Positions 27,801-34,804 of a stretch of DNA of 64,000 nt are shown here, piece after piece (position 1 is the first letter of the stretch; each line of letters begins with the position of its first letter). The stretch comes from Roseibium sp. MMSF_3412 (GTDB taxonomy: Bacteria; Pseudomonadota; Alphaproteobacteria; Rhizobiales; Stappiaceae), in contig NZ_JASHJI010000004.1 of the NCBI RefSeq assembly GCF_030733265.1, positions 62,001 through 126,000 of the forward strand. Direction: 5' to 3'. The notes under the pieces are model-generated. The model saw only the letters and a list, made by a program, of their open reading frames with translations. It made no database searches and had not been told where the DNA came from. The translations under genes were made by a program, and so were the position numbers.

Positions 27801-28033
27801 GGTCTGATCCTGGGGAGCAGCACAGGCCTTGCGCCGAATTTCTTCTGAAAAATCGCGGGCAGCAACCGCGCCGAGCGCCGCGTCGGCAGATAGATGGTTG
27901 CGGACGGCAGCAGGTGCGGGTCTTCCAGCGGGCGAAAGCCCGGTACAAGGGTACCGTCAACAAGGGTATCGACCAGCGTCTCTAGAAACGGAACGGACGG
28001 CGGAACGGAAAAAAGGCGCTGTCGCTCGGACAT
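24887..28033 (-). CDS. addB: Double-strand break repair protein AddB
   Basis: The partner subunit of AddA, 1048 residues, alphaproteobacterial type. The N-terminal part is helicase-like ('ATIYLPTRRSARLLPAIF'), but I see no intact Walker A lysine motif, as is usual in this branch. 'NFDFVVLGGLNEGVWP' near residue 640 and 'NPWLNRPMKRDIGLEPPERRLG' are family hallmarks, and the C-terminal nuclease has 'KGNLIHDALARFL' and the catalytic 'SVIDYKTGQVPS'. It ends with an ATGA overlap into addA. The 91 bases separating it from murU contain an inverted repeat. Confidence 0.95.
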   Translation of the reverse strand: MSERQRLFSVPPSVPFLETLVDTLVDGTLVPGFRPLEDPHLLPSATIYLPTRRSARLLPAIFQKKFGARPVLLPRIRPVGDADEDVLSLGASADLAPLPPAIPLTERHLTMTRLVMAWKGALRREVLNLRLDEPLGVPASTADAAWLAADLLALMDEIETEEADWSQLGSLVPEDFARYWQITLDFLKIVQQAWPAHLSERGQMDPKARRSALIRREAMRLAGETSAAPVIVAGVTGSVPATAELLKVVAGLERGAIVLPGLDPHLDDRSWSLLKQDERPSGSGRVAAPKGPATLPSHPQFSFRQLLDRLGATRPDVVPLKDRISPDQLLREKLVSEALRPADTSDQWTAYLEGTDVEARAAALEGVSVLSARNEADEALSLAISLREAIERGESAALISPDRMLTRRVAAELTRWSIQVDDSAGRPLDQTAPAVLLLLSAKLALNGCEPIDLLALLKHPLARLGLPFKDIRSAARALERGVLRGPRARAGTGGLRAAVEVSREVADTAHIPRWKKVHEGDWDVIADLVERLATALAPLESLAESAEPVPVTQLARLQVDVVQALASDETGSFDELYAGEAGEALAQFLNGFLEAGASGLAISPSEWPSVLPAFMAGQAVRRRLPGDQRIQVLGPMEARLQNFDFVVLGGLNEGVWPQRTRNDPWLNRPMKRDIGLEPPERRLGASAHDFTQGLGAARVLLSRSARTDGAPTVASRWLQRLTTLAGPEVTRAMEQRGSVYSRLAALVDQPAGPVRPAPRPSPAPPLAARPQSLSITEIERLIRDPYAIFARHVLELQPVDPIGGEPGAADKGNLIHDALARFLSTWSGPMDERAVTALTQIGEELFEPLDAFPAIRAMWWPRFQKIAAGFIAFEDRREQEIDGRFLEIGGGVDLRLPGFAFRLRGRADRIDILKSGGLSVIDYKTGQVPSQKQVDALLSPQLSLEAAMVRRAGFKGVPSDRPISELLYLQLKGGDEPVLEILRNPRERELEELVEDAWTRLEQLIAHYFNPETGYLSRARVMRGRALDGDYDHLARAQEWALGGEETQ

Positions 28034-28055
28034 CTGTCTCCTAGTGCGGTGAATT

Positions 28056-28099
28056 TGAAGTTCGCATCATTGCTCCTGCGGCCTCCGAAGCGAACTTCA
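28056..28099. repeat. Ten-base inverted repeat between addB and murU
   Basis: TGAAGTTCGC at 28056-28065 is exactly complementary to GCGAACTTCA at 28090-28099, with 24 bases between. It could be a transcript hairpin within the murU-addB operon or a copy of a dispersed REP-like element. There is no T run. Confidence 0.5.
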
Positions 28100-28124
28100 G
28101 AATAAGGTGACTGGGGTCCTGACC

Positions 28125-28859
28125 CTATGCCGCGCTCTCGCGCACCGCGTATTCCGCCGCACGGATCGCATCCGGGGTGCCGATATGCAGCCAGAGACCT
28201 TCCATCTGAACACCGAACAGACGCCCGGCTTCGATCGCGCGGTCGAACAGGATGTTCATGGAGAACGGCCCCTCCGGCGCCCCTTCGAAGAGCCTCGGAT
28301 GCAAGATCGCCGCACCGGCATAGGCAAAGGGTGTGACACCCTTTTCCAAACGTCTCGTCAAACTGCCGTCCCTGGCGAGTTCAAAGTCGCCCCGCCCCGA
28401 ATAACCGACCGATTTCACCGTTTCGGCGACCAGCAGCAGGGCGTCCATCCGGTCTCCGTCCCAGGCGTCGATCAAGTGTTCCAGGTTGGGTTTGACACCT
28501 TCGATCCAGTAACACGTGTCCGCATTCAGCTGCAAAAACGGATCCTCGCCCAGGAGGGACAGCGCCTTGTTGATGCCGCCGCCGGTTTCAAGCAGTTTTT
28601 CGCGCTCGTCGGAAATCAGGATTTCCATGTCGTTGCGGCGGCGTACGTGGACTTCGACCAGATCGGCGAGATAGTGGACGTTGACGACGCATGTCTTCAC
28701 GCCTGCGGCCGCGAGACGGTCCATGCCGTGGTCAATGAGCGCCTGCCCGTTGACCTCGATCAGCGGCTTGGGCGTCGTCGCGGTCAGGGGCCGCATCCTC
28801 TTGCCGAGACCGGCAGCAAGGATCATTGCCCTTGTTGGTCGAAACCGCTGTTGTTCCAT
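28125..28859 (-). CDS. murU: N-acetylmuramate-1-phosphate uridylyltransferase (MurU-like nucleotidyltransferase)
   Basis: Predicted to turn MurNAc-1-phosphate and UTP into UDP-MurNAc, bypassing the first steps of peptidoglycan precursor synthesis. The 244-residue protein has the nucleotidyltransferase signature LAAGLGKRMRP followed by L-T-x-x-x-PKPL (residues 14-33), 'ETGGGINKAL' and 'FLQLNADTCYW', and ends with 'WLHIGTPDAI'. The same fold serves mannose-1-phosphate guanylyltransferases, so the substrate assignment rests on its position next to the AmgK-like kinase. ATG at 28859 is chosen over TTG at 28871. Confidence 0.82.
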   Translation of the reverse strand: MEQQRFRPTRAMILAAGLGKRMRPLTATTPKPLIEVNGQALIDHGMDRLAAAGVKTCVVNVHYLADLVEVHVRRRNDMEILISDEREKLLETGGGINKALSLLGEDPFLQLNADTCYWIEGVKPNLEHLIDAWDGDRMDALLLVAETVKSVGYSGRGDFELARDGSLTRRLEKGVTPFAYAGAAILHPRLFEGAPEGPFSMNILFDRAIEAGRLFGVQMEGLWLHIGTPDAIRAAEYAVRESAA

Positions 28860-28899
28860 CGTGTCTCTCAAACGGTTGCTCCTGCCAGGCTACACGCGC

Positions 28900-30435
28900 T
28901 CAATGCCGGAATTGCCCATACCAGTCTTTCAAATCGGACATTCCCGGACGTTCGAATACCCGGTCCAGATAGCCTATCATACGCGGCAGATGGCTCAAAT
29001 ATGAGGGCTTGGAGTCCCGCCGTGCCAGTCTTACGAAGATCCCGAGGATCTTGGTAATGCGTTGTGCCGCCATCACCGAATATGCCCTTGAAAAGCTTTG
29101 CCTGTCGAAACCTGGCGAAAGCGTTTCCATCTTCCCGACATAGGCATCGTAAAGGCGTGTTTCCAGATCGGTGCCGATATCCGTGCGGGCATCGAGCAAA
29201 AGCGAGGCAACATCGTAGGCAACCGGCCCGATCACCGTGTCCTGCAGGTCGATCAGCCCGATACGGTCGGTACCGCTCGCGCCTTCCTGCCAGAGCAGGT
29301 TCGGAGAATGGAAATCACGCAATACCCACCCCCGCTGCGCATCGGCGATGCCGTCCAGGCTCTGTTGCCAGAGTGCCTCGAAGTCTGTCCGCATTGCCGC
29401 ATCGACAGGGGTCTGGCCCACTTCTGGCACATACCAGTCGAGAAAAAGCGAGGCTTCGGCAATCAGGGCCTTGTCCGAGTAGGGCTGCAACACATAACGG
29501 CCGCCTTCCGGCAGCGCGACGGTGCCGGGCCAGGTCTGGCTGTGCATCCTGGCGAGGACCTCGACAGCGGCCTCGTAACGCTCTGGATCGGGCTTTCCCC
29601 CGACGACAATCGTATCCCTCCCGAGATCCTCGAGCAGCACAAGCCCCTTTTCCGGATCGGCGGCAATCGTCTCCGGCGCCCTAATGCCCCGCTTGCGCAA
29701 CTCCATGCCGATCGCCAGGACCGCGCGGCAGTCCTCGGCAAGGTGAACGCTCTTCATGTAGGTGCGCACGCTCTCGGGCACCCCGCCTTCGCGAAACGGC
29801 CAGCGCATCAGGACCCGTTTCCCGTCCACTCCGGCAATGCTTTCAAACGTGCGCAAGGATGCGTCACCGGCAAGAAAGCGGCGCGCCACGCCCGTGAACC
29901 CCGCCCCTTGCAGAAAAGCGCGCGTGTCCCGCGTCTGCCCGATCCGGTCTCTCCACGCCTGCTGCTGCGCATATAGATCAAACCGCCGCCGCCCCTCATC
30001 ATGATCATCATCATCGGGCTGACTGATCTGGATCCACAACGCGTCCTGCGGCAGCAAGTCCTCGGCCATTTCAGGCCATTCGATCAGCGCGGCACCGGAC
30101 TGGAGCAGATCGGGAAGACCCAGTTCTTCAATCTCTTCCGGCTCCTCCAGCCGGTAAAGATCGAGATGCGCGAGGTCGAACCTCGGCAGCTCGTAGGACT
30201 GGACGAGCGTGAATGTCGGGCTTGGAACGTCGAGGAGATCGTCGTCGGCGAGCGTCCTGATCAAGGCCCTGGCGAAAGTGGACTTTCCGGCGCCGAGATC
30301 TCCGGAGAGGCAGACAACGTCGCCCGCCTTCAGGATCATGGCGATATCCTCGGCAAAAGACCGAGTCTCCGCCTCGTCCTTCGTCTCCACTTTGAGAAAT
30401 GACGCAGGAAGCTCCCGCAGCCGATGCTCTGCCAT
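28900..30435 (-). CDS. tsaE-amgK: Fusion of TsaE (t6A tRNA modification ATPase) and AmgK-like sugar kinase
   Basis: A 511-residue two-domain protein. Residues 1-150 are TsaE, with P-loop GDLGAGKST (45-53), 'VPSPTFTLVQSYE' and 'HLDLYRLEEPEEIEELG', the ATPase of the threonylcarbamoyladenosine tRNA complex. An acidic Asp/His-rich linker (about 140-150) leads to an aminoglycoside-phosphotransferase-like kinase (about 165-511) with catalytic 'GWVLRDFHSPNLLW' and metal-binding 'IGLIDLQDTVIGPVAYDVASLL'. Next to murU, the kinase should act on MurNAc/GlcNAc at C1 (AmgK). Such TsaE-phosphotransferase fusions are known in alphaproteobacteria. The start follows directly after divL. Confidence 0.88.
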   Translation of the reverse strand: MAEHRLRELPASFLKVETKDEAETRSFAEDIAMILKAGDVVCLSGDLGAGKSTFARALIRTLADDDLLDVPSPTFTLVQSYELPRFDLAHLDLYRLEEPEEIEELGLPDLLQSGAALIEWPEMAEDLLPQDALWIQISQPDDDDHDEGRRRFDLYAQQQAWRDRIGQTRDTRAFLQGAGFTGVARRFLAGDASLRTFESIAGVDGKRVLMRWPFREGGVPESVRTYMKSVHLAEDCRAVLAIGMELRKRGIRAPETIAADPEKGLVLLEDLGRDTIVVGGKPDPERYEAAVEVLARMHSQTWPGTVALPEGGRYVLQPYSDKALIAEASLFLDWYVPEVGQTPVDAAMRTDFEALWQQSLDGIADAQRGWVLRDFHSPNLLWQEGASGTDRIGLIDLQDTVIGPVAYDVASLLLDARTDIGTDLETRLYDAYVGKMETLSPGFDRQSFSRAYSVMAAQRITKILGIFVRLARRDSKPSYLSHLPRMIGYLDRVFERPGMSDLKDWYGQFRH

Positions 30436-30449
30436 GGGCCGTCCTGTTG

Positions 30450-32960
30450 CTATTCGGCGGCGACCTGATCTGTCAACTCGGGCTGGGACGGGAACACGCA
30501 GGTGACCGTGGTTCCCTTGCCTTCCGCCGACTGAATATCGACGCTGCCCCCGTGAAGCTCGACAAAGCTCTTGACGATCGCAAGACCAAGGCCGGCGCCC
30601 TGCCGCCGGCTGCCGGTATCGTGGCCGACAAACCGGTTGAACACCTGTTTCAGAACCTCGGCCGGGATACCGTAGCCATGGTCCTGCACAACAAATGTGA
30701 CCGAGTCCTCGTCGCGATTGCAGCTTATATCGACAACGCCGTTTTCTTCCGAGTACCGGACCGCATTCGCGATCAGGTTGAACAGAACCTGCCGCAGACG
30801 TTTCTCATCGGCAACGATCACACCGATGTTCTCCGGAACATCCATGCGAAGCGAAATCTGCGCCTCCGCGATCCTGTCCTTCAGCCCTTCGACAGCAGCC
30901 GACACGGTCGACGCGACATCAACCTCGCCGAGATCGAGTTCCATGATGCCGGCATCGAGCGTCGCCAGATCCAGAATGTCGTTGATGATCGCGAGCAATG
31001 CGGACGATGACGACTGGATGTATTCGGCGTATTCACCCTGCTTTTCGCTGAGTTCGCCGAATTTCGGATCGGACAGAAGCTGGGCGAAGCCAATGATGTT
31101 TGTCAGCGGCGAACGGAGTTCGTAGGAGACGTGCTGGATGAAGGCGTTCTTGATCTGGTCTGCCTGCTGCAGCGCGTCGTTCTTCTCCAGAAGCGCGCGC
31201 TCGACATTCACGCTGTCGGTCACATCAACAAAGGTGACAAGCGTTCCGCCATCCGGCAGGGGCACCGTGGCATAATCGAGCACGTCGCCATTGTGGCGCT
31301 CCAGGCGGCTGACCTTGTGCGTCCGGTTGTCCAGGAGACCGGTGACGTTTCTGGCGAGCTGCTGCCAGGCTTCCTCTTCCGTTTCGCTGAGCGTACAGGC
31401 GGCGACAACTTCATTGACGTGCGGCAGTTCGGCCAGCCGGTCTTCCTCGATCTGCCAGATCCGTCCGAACGCCGGGTTCCAGAGCCTCAGCTTGCCGTCC
31501 GACCCGAACACGGCGACGGCTTCGGAAAGATTGTCCAGCGTTTCCCCCTGGACGCGCGTCAATGCGTTGTACTTACTTTCCAGATCCAGACGCTCGGTAA
31601 AGTTCTCGTAAATATATGTCACACCGCCCTGTGGATGCGGATTGGCGATGACACGCAATGTGCGCCCGTCGGGCAGGTGCCACCAGTTCTCGCGTGCCTC
31701 AAGCGACTGATAGCTTTCCAGCATCTTGTTGCGCCAGACACGGTAATCGGCCTGTTCGGGCAGCTTGCGCGACGCGCGCAGCGAGTCGAGCACCGTGCCG
31801 TCCTCCGGCTTGCTTTCCAGGAAGGCGTCATCCAGGTCCCACAATTGCCGAAACGCGGCATTGTAGAACTGGAGTTTCCTGTCGCTGCCGAAGATCGCAA
31901 CGGCGGCGGCAAGCTGATCGAGGGTACGGCCGTGATAGTCCTCCGCGCGGCCGAGTTCCTTACGCGCCTGTTCAAGTTCACTGATGTCCACGGCAATGCC
32001 GGCGCCGCCGACACTCGCGTTGACATCGGTCACTTCAAAAACCCGCCGCGCACCGGATGCGACAATCGGTATGCGTGCACTGAAACAGCCGTCTTCGGTG
32101 CGCTGAACAGCCATTGCCGTGCGCGCCGCGGCATCCAGGAAGGTGACGCCGTCCTTCACGGCGCTTTCCGCGTCCGGTACTTCGACCGCTTCCGCATATG
32201 CAGCATTCGCCCAGCTTAGATTGCCTTCCGAATCCCGTTGCCAGGCCGGTGCCGGCATGGCATCCAGCAAGGAATGCAGCATGTGCAGCTCGCCGGAGAT
32301 CTTGGCATTGCGCGCGGCAAGTTCCGCCTGCATCTGCCGTTCGCCGGTCAGGTCGCGCAACCTCAGGACCACCGCACCGCCGGTCGTGCGGCCCAGCGCT
32401 TCCACGTAGGTGCCTGCCCGCGTTTTCAATGTTGCGGTAAAAGCCTCGCCCACGCGAAACAGCATGTCGAGATGGCGCTCCAGATCACCCGCGCATTTTG
32501 CGGTGAGCCAGCTGCCGAATGCGAGCAATTGCGCAGGAGGACGCGGCACGCCGGACTTTTCCGGCAAAACACCCCAGATCTGCGGGACGGCCCCGTTGCC
32601 CGTCCAGACAATCACGCGCTGCTCGTCCGTGTTGAGCATGGCTTCGAGCCGGTCGACGCGGAACTTGAGGTCCGCCTTCTCCTTCTCGAGCGCGGCGGTA
32701 ACCAGAGCAGATTGCTTGCGGTGACGGACAAGGGAGATTGCGGCTGTGACGGCGAAGGCGCACATGCCGCCGACCGCGCCGACAAGGATCATGGCACCGG
32801 GATTGATGGCAGCGGAGGTATTGGCGAGCATGTCCGCGGAAACCGGACCCGTCATAAAGCCATAGCCGGCAAGCGCAGTGCTGCCGAGCTTGACAGTTTT
32901 CAGACTCCGATCTCGCCACGACGCGCCAAAACGCACGTCGTCCCTGCCGCCTTTCGGCAT
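30450..32960 (-). CDS. divL: DivL-like cell-cycle sensor kinase with Tyr in place of the phospho-His
   Basis: An 836-residue membrane-anchored PAS sensor kinase. A short hydrophobic segment (about 50-76) is followed by several PAS domains (about 220-330, 345-450, 465-570), then the dimerisation/H-box and an ATPase domain (N-box 'LFNLIANAVRYSEENG', 'VQDHGYGIP', 'GAGLGLAIVKSFVELHGG'). In the H-box the normal S-H-E-L-R is V-S-Y-E-L-R-S-P-L: the histidine position is Tyr613. That substitution is the hallmark of Caulobacter DivL, which signals with DivK and CckA to control CtrA. Location between ahcY and tsaE agrees with DivL genes of related bacteria as I recall them. Confidence 0.88.
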   Translation of the reverse strand: MPKGGRDDVRFGASWRDRSLKTVKLGSTALAGYGFMTGPVSADMLANTSAAINPGAMILVGAVGGMCAFAVTAAISLVRHRKQSALVTAALEKEKADLKFRVDRLEAMLNTDEQRVIVWTGNGAVPQIWGVLPEKSGVPRPPAQLLAFGSWLTAKCAGDLERHLDMLFRVGEAFTATLKTRAGTYVEALGRTTGGAVVLRLRDLTGERQMQAELAARNAKISGELHMLHSLLDAMPAPAWQRDSEGNLSWANAAYAEAVEVPDAESAVKDGVTFLDAAARTAMAVQRTEDGCFSARIPIVASGARRVFEVTDVNASVGGAGIAVDISELEQARKELGRAEDYHGRTLDQLAAAVAIFGSDRKLQFYNAAFRQLWDLDDAFLESKPEDGTVLDSLRASRKLPEQADYRVWRNKMLESYQSLEARENWWHLPDGRTLRVIANPHPQGGVTYIYENFTERLDLESKYNALTRVQGETLDNLSEAVAVFGSDGKLRLWNPAFGRIWQIEEDRLAELPHVNEVVAACTLSETEEEAWQQLARNVTGLLDNRTHKVSRLERHNGDVLDYATVPLPDGGTLVTFVDVTDSVNVERALLEKNDALQQADQIKNAFIQHVSYELRSPLTNIIGFAQLLSDPKFGELSEKQGEYAEYIQSSSSALLAIINDILDLATLDAGIMELDLGEVDVASTVSAAVEGLKDRIAEAQISLRMDVPENIGVIVADEKRLRQVLFNLIANAVRYSEENGVVDISCNRDEDSVTFVVQDHGYGIPAEVLKQVFNRFVGHDTGSRRQGAGLGLAIVKSFVELHGGSVDIQSAEGKGTTVTCVFPSQPELTDQVAAE

Positions 32961-33112
32961 TTCCTGATCCCCTTACGCCGCCAATCCCGCTATGCGGGTG
33001 CAGCCCCCGGTTTCTGGGAGCAAATCAGAGACATTTGCCTCCTGGCCTCTGATTCGTTTCAACCATAACCTTTTTGAGAATCACGCAGAAGAGTCCGTAA
33101 CCGAAAAGTTAA

Positions 33113-33148
33113 CAGAACCCTTCAAATTGAAGGGTTCTGCATTTTTTT
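33113..33148 (+). terminator. Terminator-like hairpin pointing opposite to its neighbours
   Basis: A 12-base-pair stem, CAGAACCCTTCA with TGAAGGGTTCTG, around a 3-base loop, is followed on the plus strand by CA and seven T residues. Both flanking genes (ahcY and divL) are on the minus strand, where the sequence after the stem is only moderately T-rich. It may act in both directions or end an unannotated plus-strand transcript. Confidence 0.7.
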
Positions 33149-33163
33149 GTTCACATGGTCGAA

Positions 33164-33194
33164 TCACGGCCATCACTACATGTAGTGGCCGTGA
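33164..33194 (-). terminator. Hairpin just after ahcY
   Basis: TCACGGC pairs with GCCGTGA around an inner palindrome CACTACATGTAGTG, starting ten bases beyond the ahcY stop on the minus strand. There is no T run, so it may act mainly as an mRNA 3' stabiliser, with the next hairpin assisting termination. Confidence 0.5.
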
Positions 33195-33203
33195 ATTCGC
33201 AAA

Positions 33204-34592
33204 TCAGTACTTGTAGTGCTCCGACTTGAACGGACCAGTCTTATTAATCCCCAGATAATCGGATTGGTTGTCCGTCAATTCGGTTAACGTGACGCCGAGT
33301 TTCTCGAGGTGAAGCCGGGCGACTTTTTCGTCGAGATGCTTCGGAAGGACATAGACCTCGTTCTTGTACTGATCACCCTTGGTGTAGAGTTCGATCTGCG
33401 CCAGAACCTGGTTGGTAAAGCTCGCGGACATGACGAAGCTCGGATGGCCCGTCGCGTTGCCGAGGTTTACCAGGCGCCCCTGCGACAGCAGGATCATCCG
33501 CTTGCCGTCGGGGAACTCAACCATGTCGACCTGGTCCTTGACCGGGCGCCACTTGAAGTTCTTCAGCGCGGCAACCTGGATCTCGTTGTCGAAGTGACCG
33601 ATGTTGCAGACGATCGCCATGTCTTTCATGCCGCGCATGTGGTCCAGGGTGATGATGTCCTTGTTGCCGGTCGCGGTGACATAGATGTCGCCTTCCGGCA
33701 GCGCCTGTTCGATGGTTTTCACCTCGTAACCGTCCATCGACGCCTGCAGCGCGCAGATCGGGTCGATTTCCGTGACGATCACGCGCGCACCGGAACCGGC
33801 CAGCGACTGGGCAGAGCCCTTGCCGACATCACCATAGCCGCAGACAACGGCAACCTTGCCGGACATCATGACGTCCGTGCCGCGGCGGATGCCGTCGACG
33901 AGGGATTCACGGCAGCCGTAGCGGTTGTCAAACTTGGACTTGGTGACGCTGTCGTTGACGTTGATCGCCGGGAACGGCAGCTGACCGTTTTTCTGCATTT
34001 CATAAAGACGCAACACGCCGGTCGTGGTTTCTTCCGAAACACCCTGGATCAGGTCACGTTGTTTCGTGAACCAGCCCGGATGCGATGCCATGCGCTTCTT
34101 GATCTGAGCAAACAGGCATTCCTCTTCCTCGGACTGCGGATCTTCGATCAGACCGGTTTCACCTGCCTCGACCCGTGCACCCATCAGAATATACAGCGTT
34201 GCATCGCCGCCATCATCGAGGATCATGTTCGCGCCGTCGGCGAAGTCGAAGATCTTGTCGGCATAGTCCCAGTACTCTTCCAGCGTCTCGCCTTTTATGG
34301 CGAAAACCGGAATGCCGGCTGCGGCGATCGCGGCAGCTGCCTGGTCCTGCGTGGAAAAGATGTTGCAGGACGCCCAGCGCACTTCCGCACCCAGTGCCAC
34401 CAGCGTTTCGATCAGGACAGCCGTCTGGATGGTCATGTGCAGAGACCCGGCAATGCGGGCACCCTTGAGCGGTTTGGCGTCGCCGAATTCTTCGCGGCAT
34501 GCCATGAGACCCGGCATTTCGTGTTCGGCGATCTCGATTTCGGTGCGGCCCCAGTCTGCGAGCCCGATGTCTTTGACGATGTAGTCGGTCAT
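33204..34592 (-). CDS. ahcY: Adenosylhomocysteinase (S-adenosyl-L-homocysteine hydrolase)
   Basis: Hydrolyses S-adenosylhomocysteine to adenosine and homocysteine, removing the inhibitor produced by methyltransferases. The 462-residue protein has '[22 protein letters not shown]', '[21 protein letters not shown]', the NAD-binding '[20 protein letters not shown]' and the C-terminal K-S-E-H-Y-K-Y ending that reaches into the partner subunit. The frame is open 55 codons upstream, but ATG at 34592 starts the conserved protein, with AGGA nine bases before it. A 22-base perfect palindrome at 34762-34783 lies in the upstream region. Confidence 0.97.
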   Translation of the reverse strand: MTDYIVKDIGLADWGRTEIEIAEHEMPGLMACREEFGDAKPLKGARIAGSLHMTIQTAVLIETLVALGAEVRWASCNIFSTQDQAAAAIAAAGIPVFAIKGETLEEYWDYADKIFDFADGANMILDDGGDATLYILMGARVEAGETGLIEDPQSEEEECLFAQIKKRMASHPGWFTKQRDLIQGVSEETTTGVLRLYEMQKNGQLPFPAINVNDSVTKSKFDNRYGCRESLVDGIRRGTDVMMSGKVAVVCGYGDVGKGSAQSLAGSGARVIVTEIDPICALQASMDGYEVKTIEQALPEGDIYVTATGNKDIITLDHMRGMKDMAIVCNIGHFDNEIQVAALKNFKWRPVKDQVDMVEFPDGKRMILLSQGRLVNLGNATGHPSFVMSASFTNQVLAQIELYTKGDQYKNEVYVLPKHLDEKVARLHLEKLGVTLTELTDNQSDYLGINKTGPFKSEHYKY

Positions 34593-34761
34593 GAAAATGT
34601 CCTGCAATTGAACCCAGCTGATTACGCCGGCCTGGTGTATGCAGCCGCTTTTCGTGCCCATCGCAGAAAGCCGATGGAGACGGCAGCCGAAAGCCGGTTT
34701 CCGGAGCATGCCGGAAGCCGTTGGCGCGGTTATAGCGCCGAGGACCACTTCATGCAATAAA

Positions 34762-34783
34762 GATATAAAGAATTCTTTATATC
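34762..34783. promoter_or_regulatory. Perfect 22-base palindrome upstream of ahcY, probable operator
   Basis: The site reads GATATAAAGAA and then its exact reverse complement. It is AT-rich, contains TATAAAGA/TCTTTATA half-sites, and sits about 170 bases before the ahcY start and 22 bases beyond the cfa stop. Such symmetry suits an ArsR-family dimer such as SahR, which is known to control SAH/methionine genes in Proteobacteria. Assignment to SahR is inference. Confidence 0.6.
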
Positions 34784-34804
34784 ATTTCTTTAGAAGGTGT
34801 CATC

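Noticed and set aside
34593-34804. SAM or SAH riboswitch in the ahcY leader
   Set aside because: I looked for the conserved pseudoknot or multi-stem patterns and could not assemble one by eye. The palindrome at 34762-34783 is better explained as a protein-binding site. A covariance-model search would settle it.
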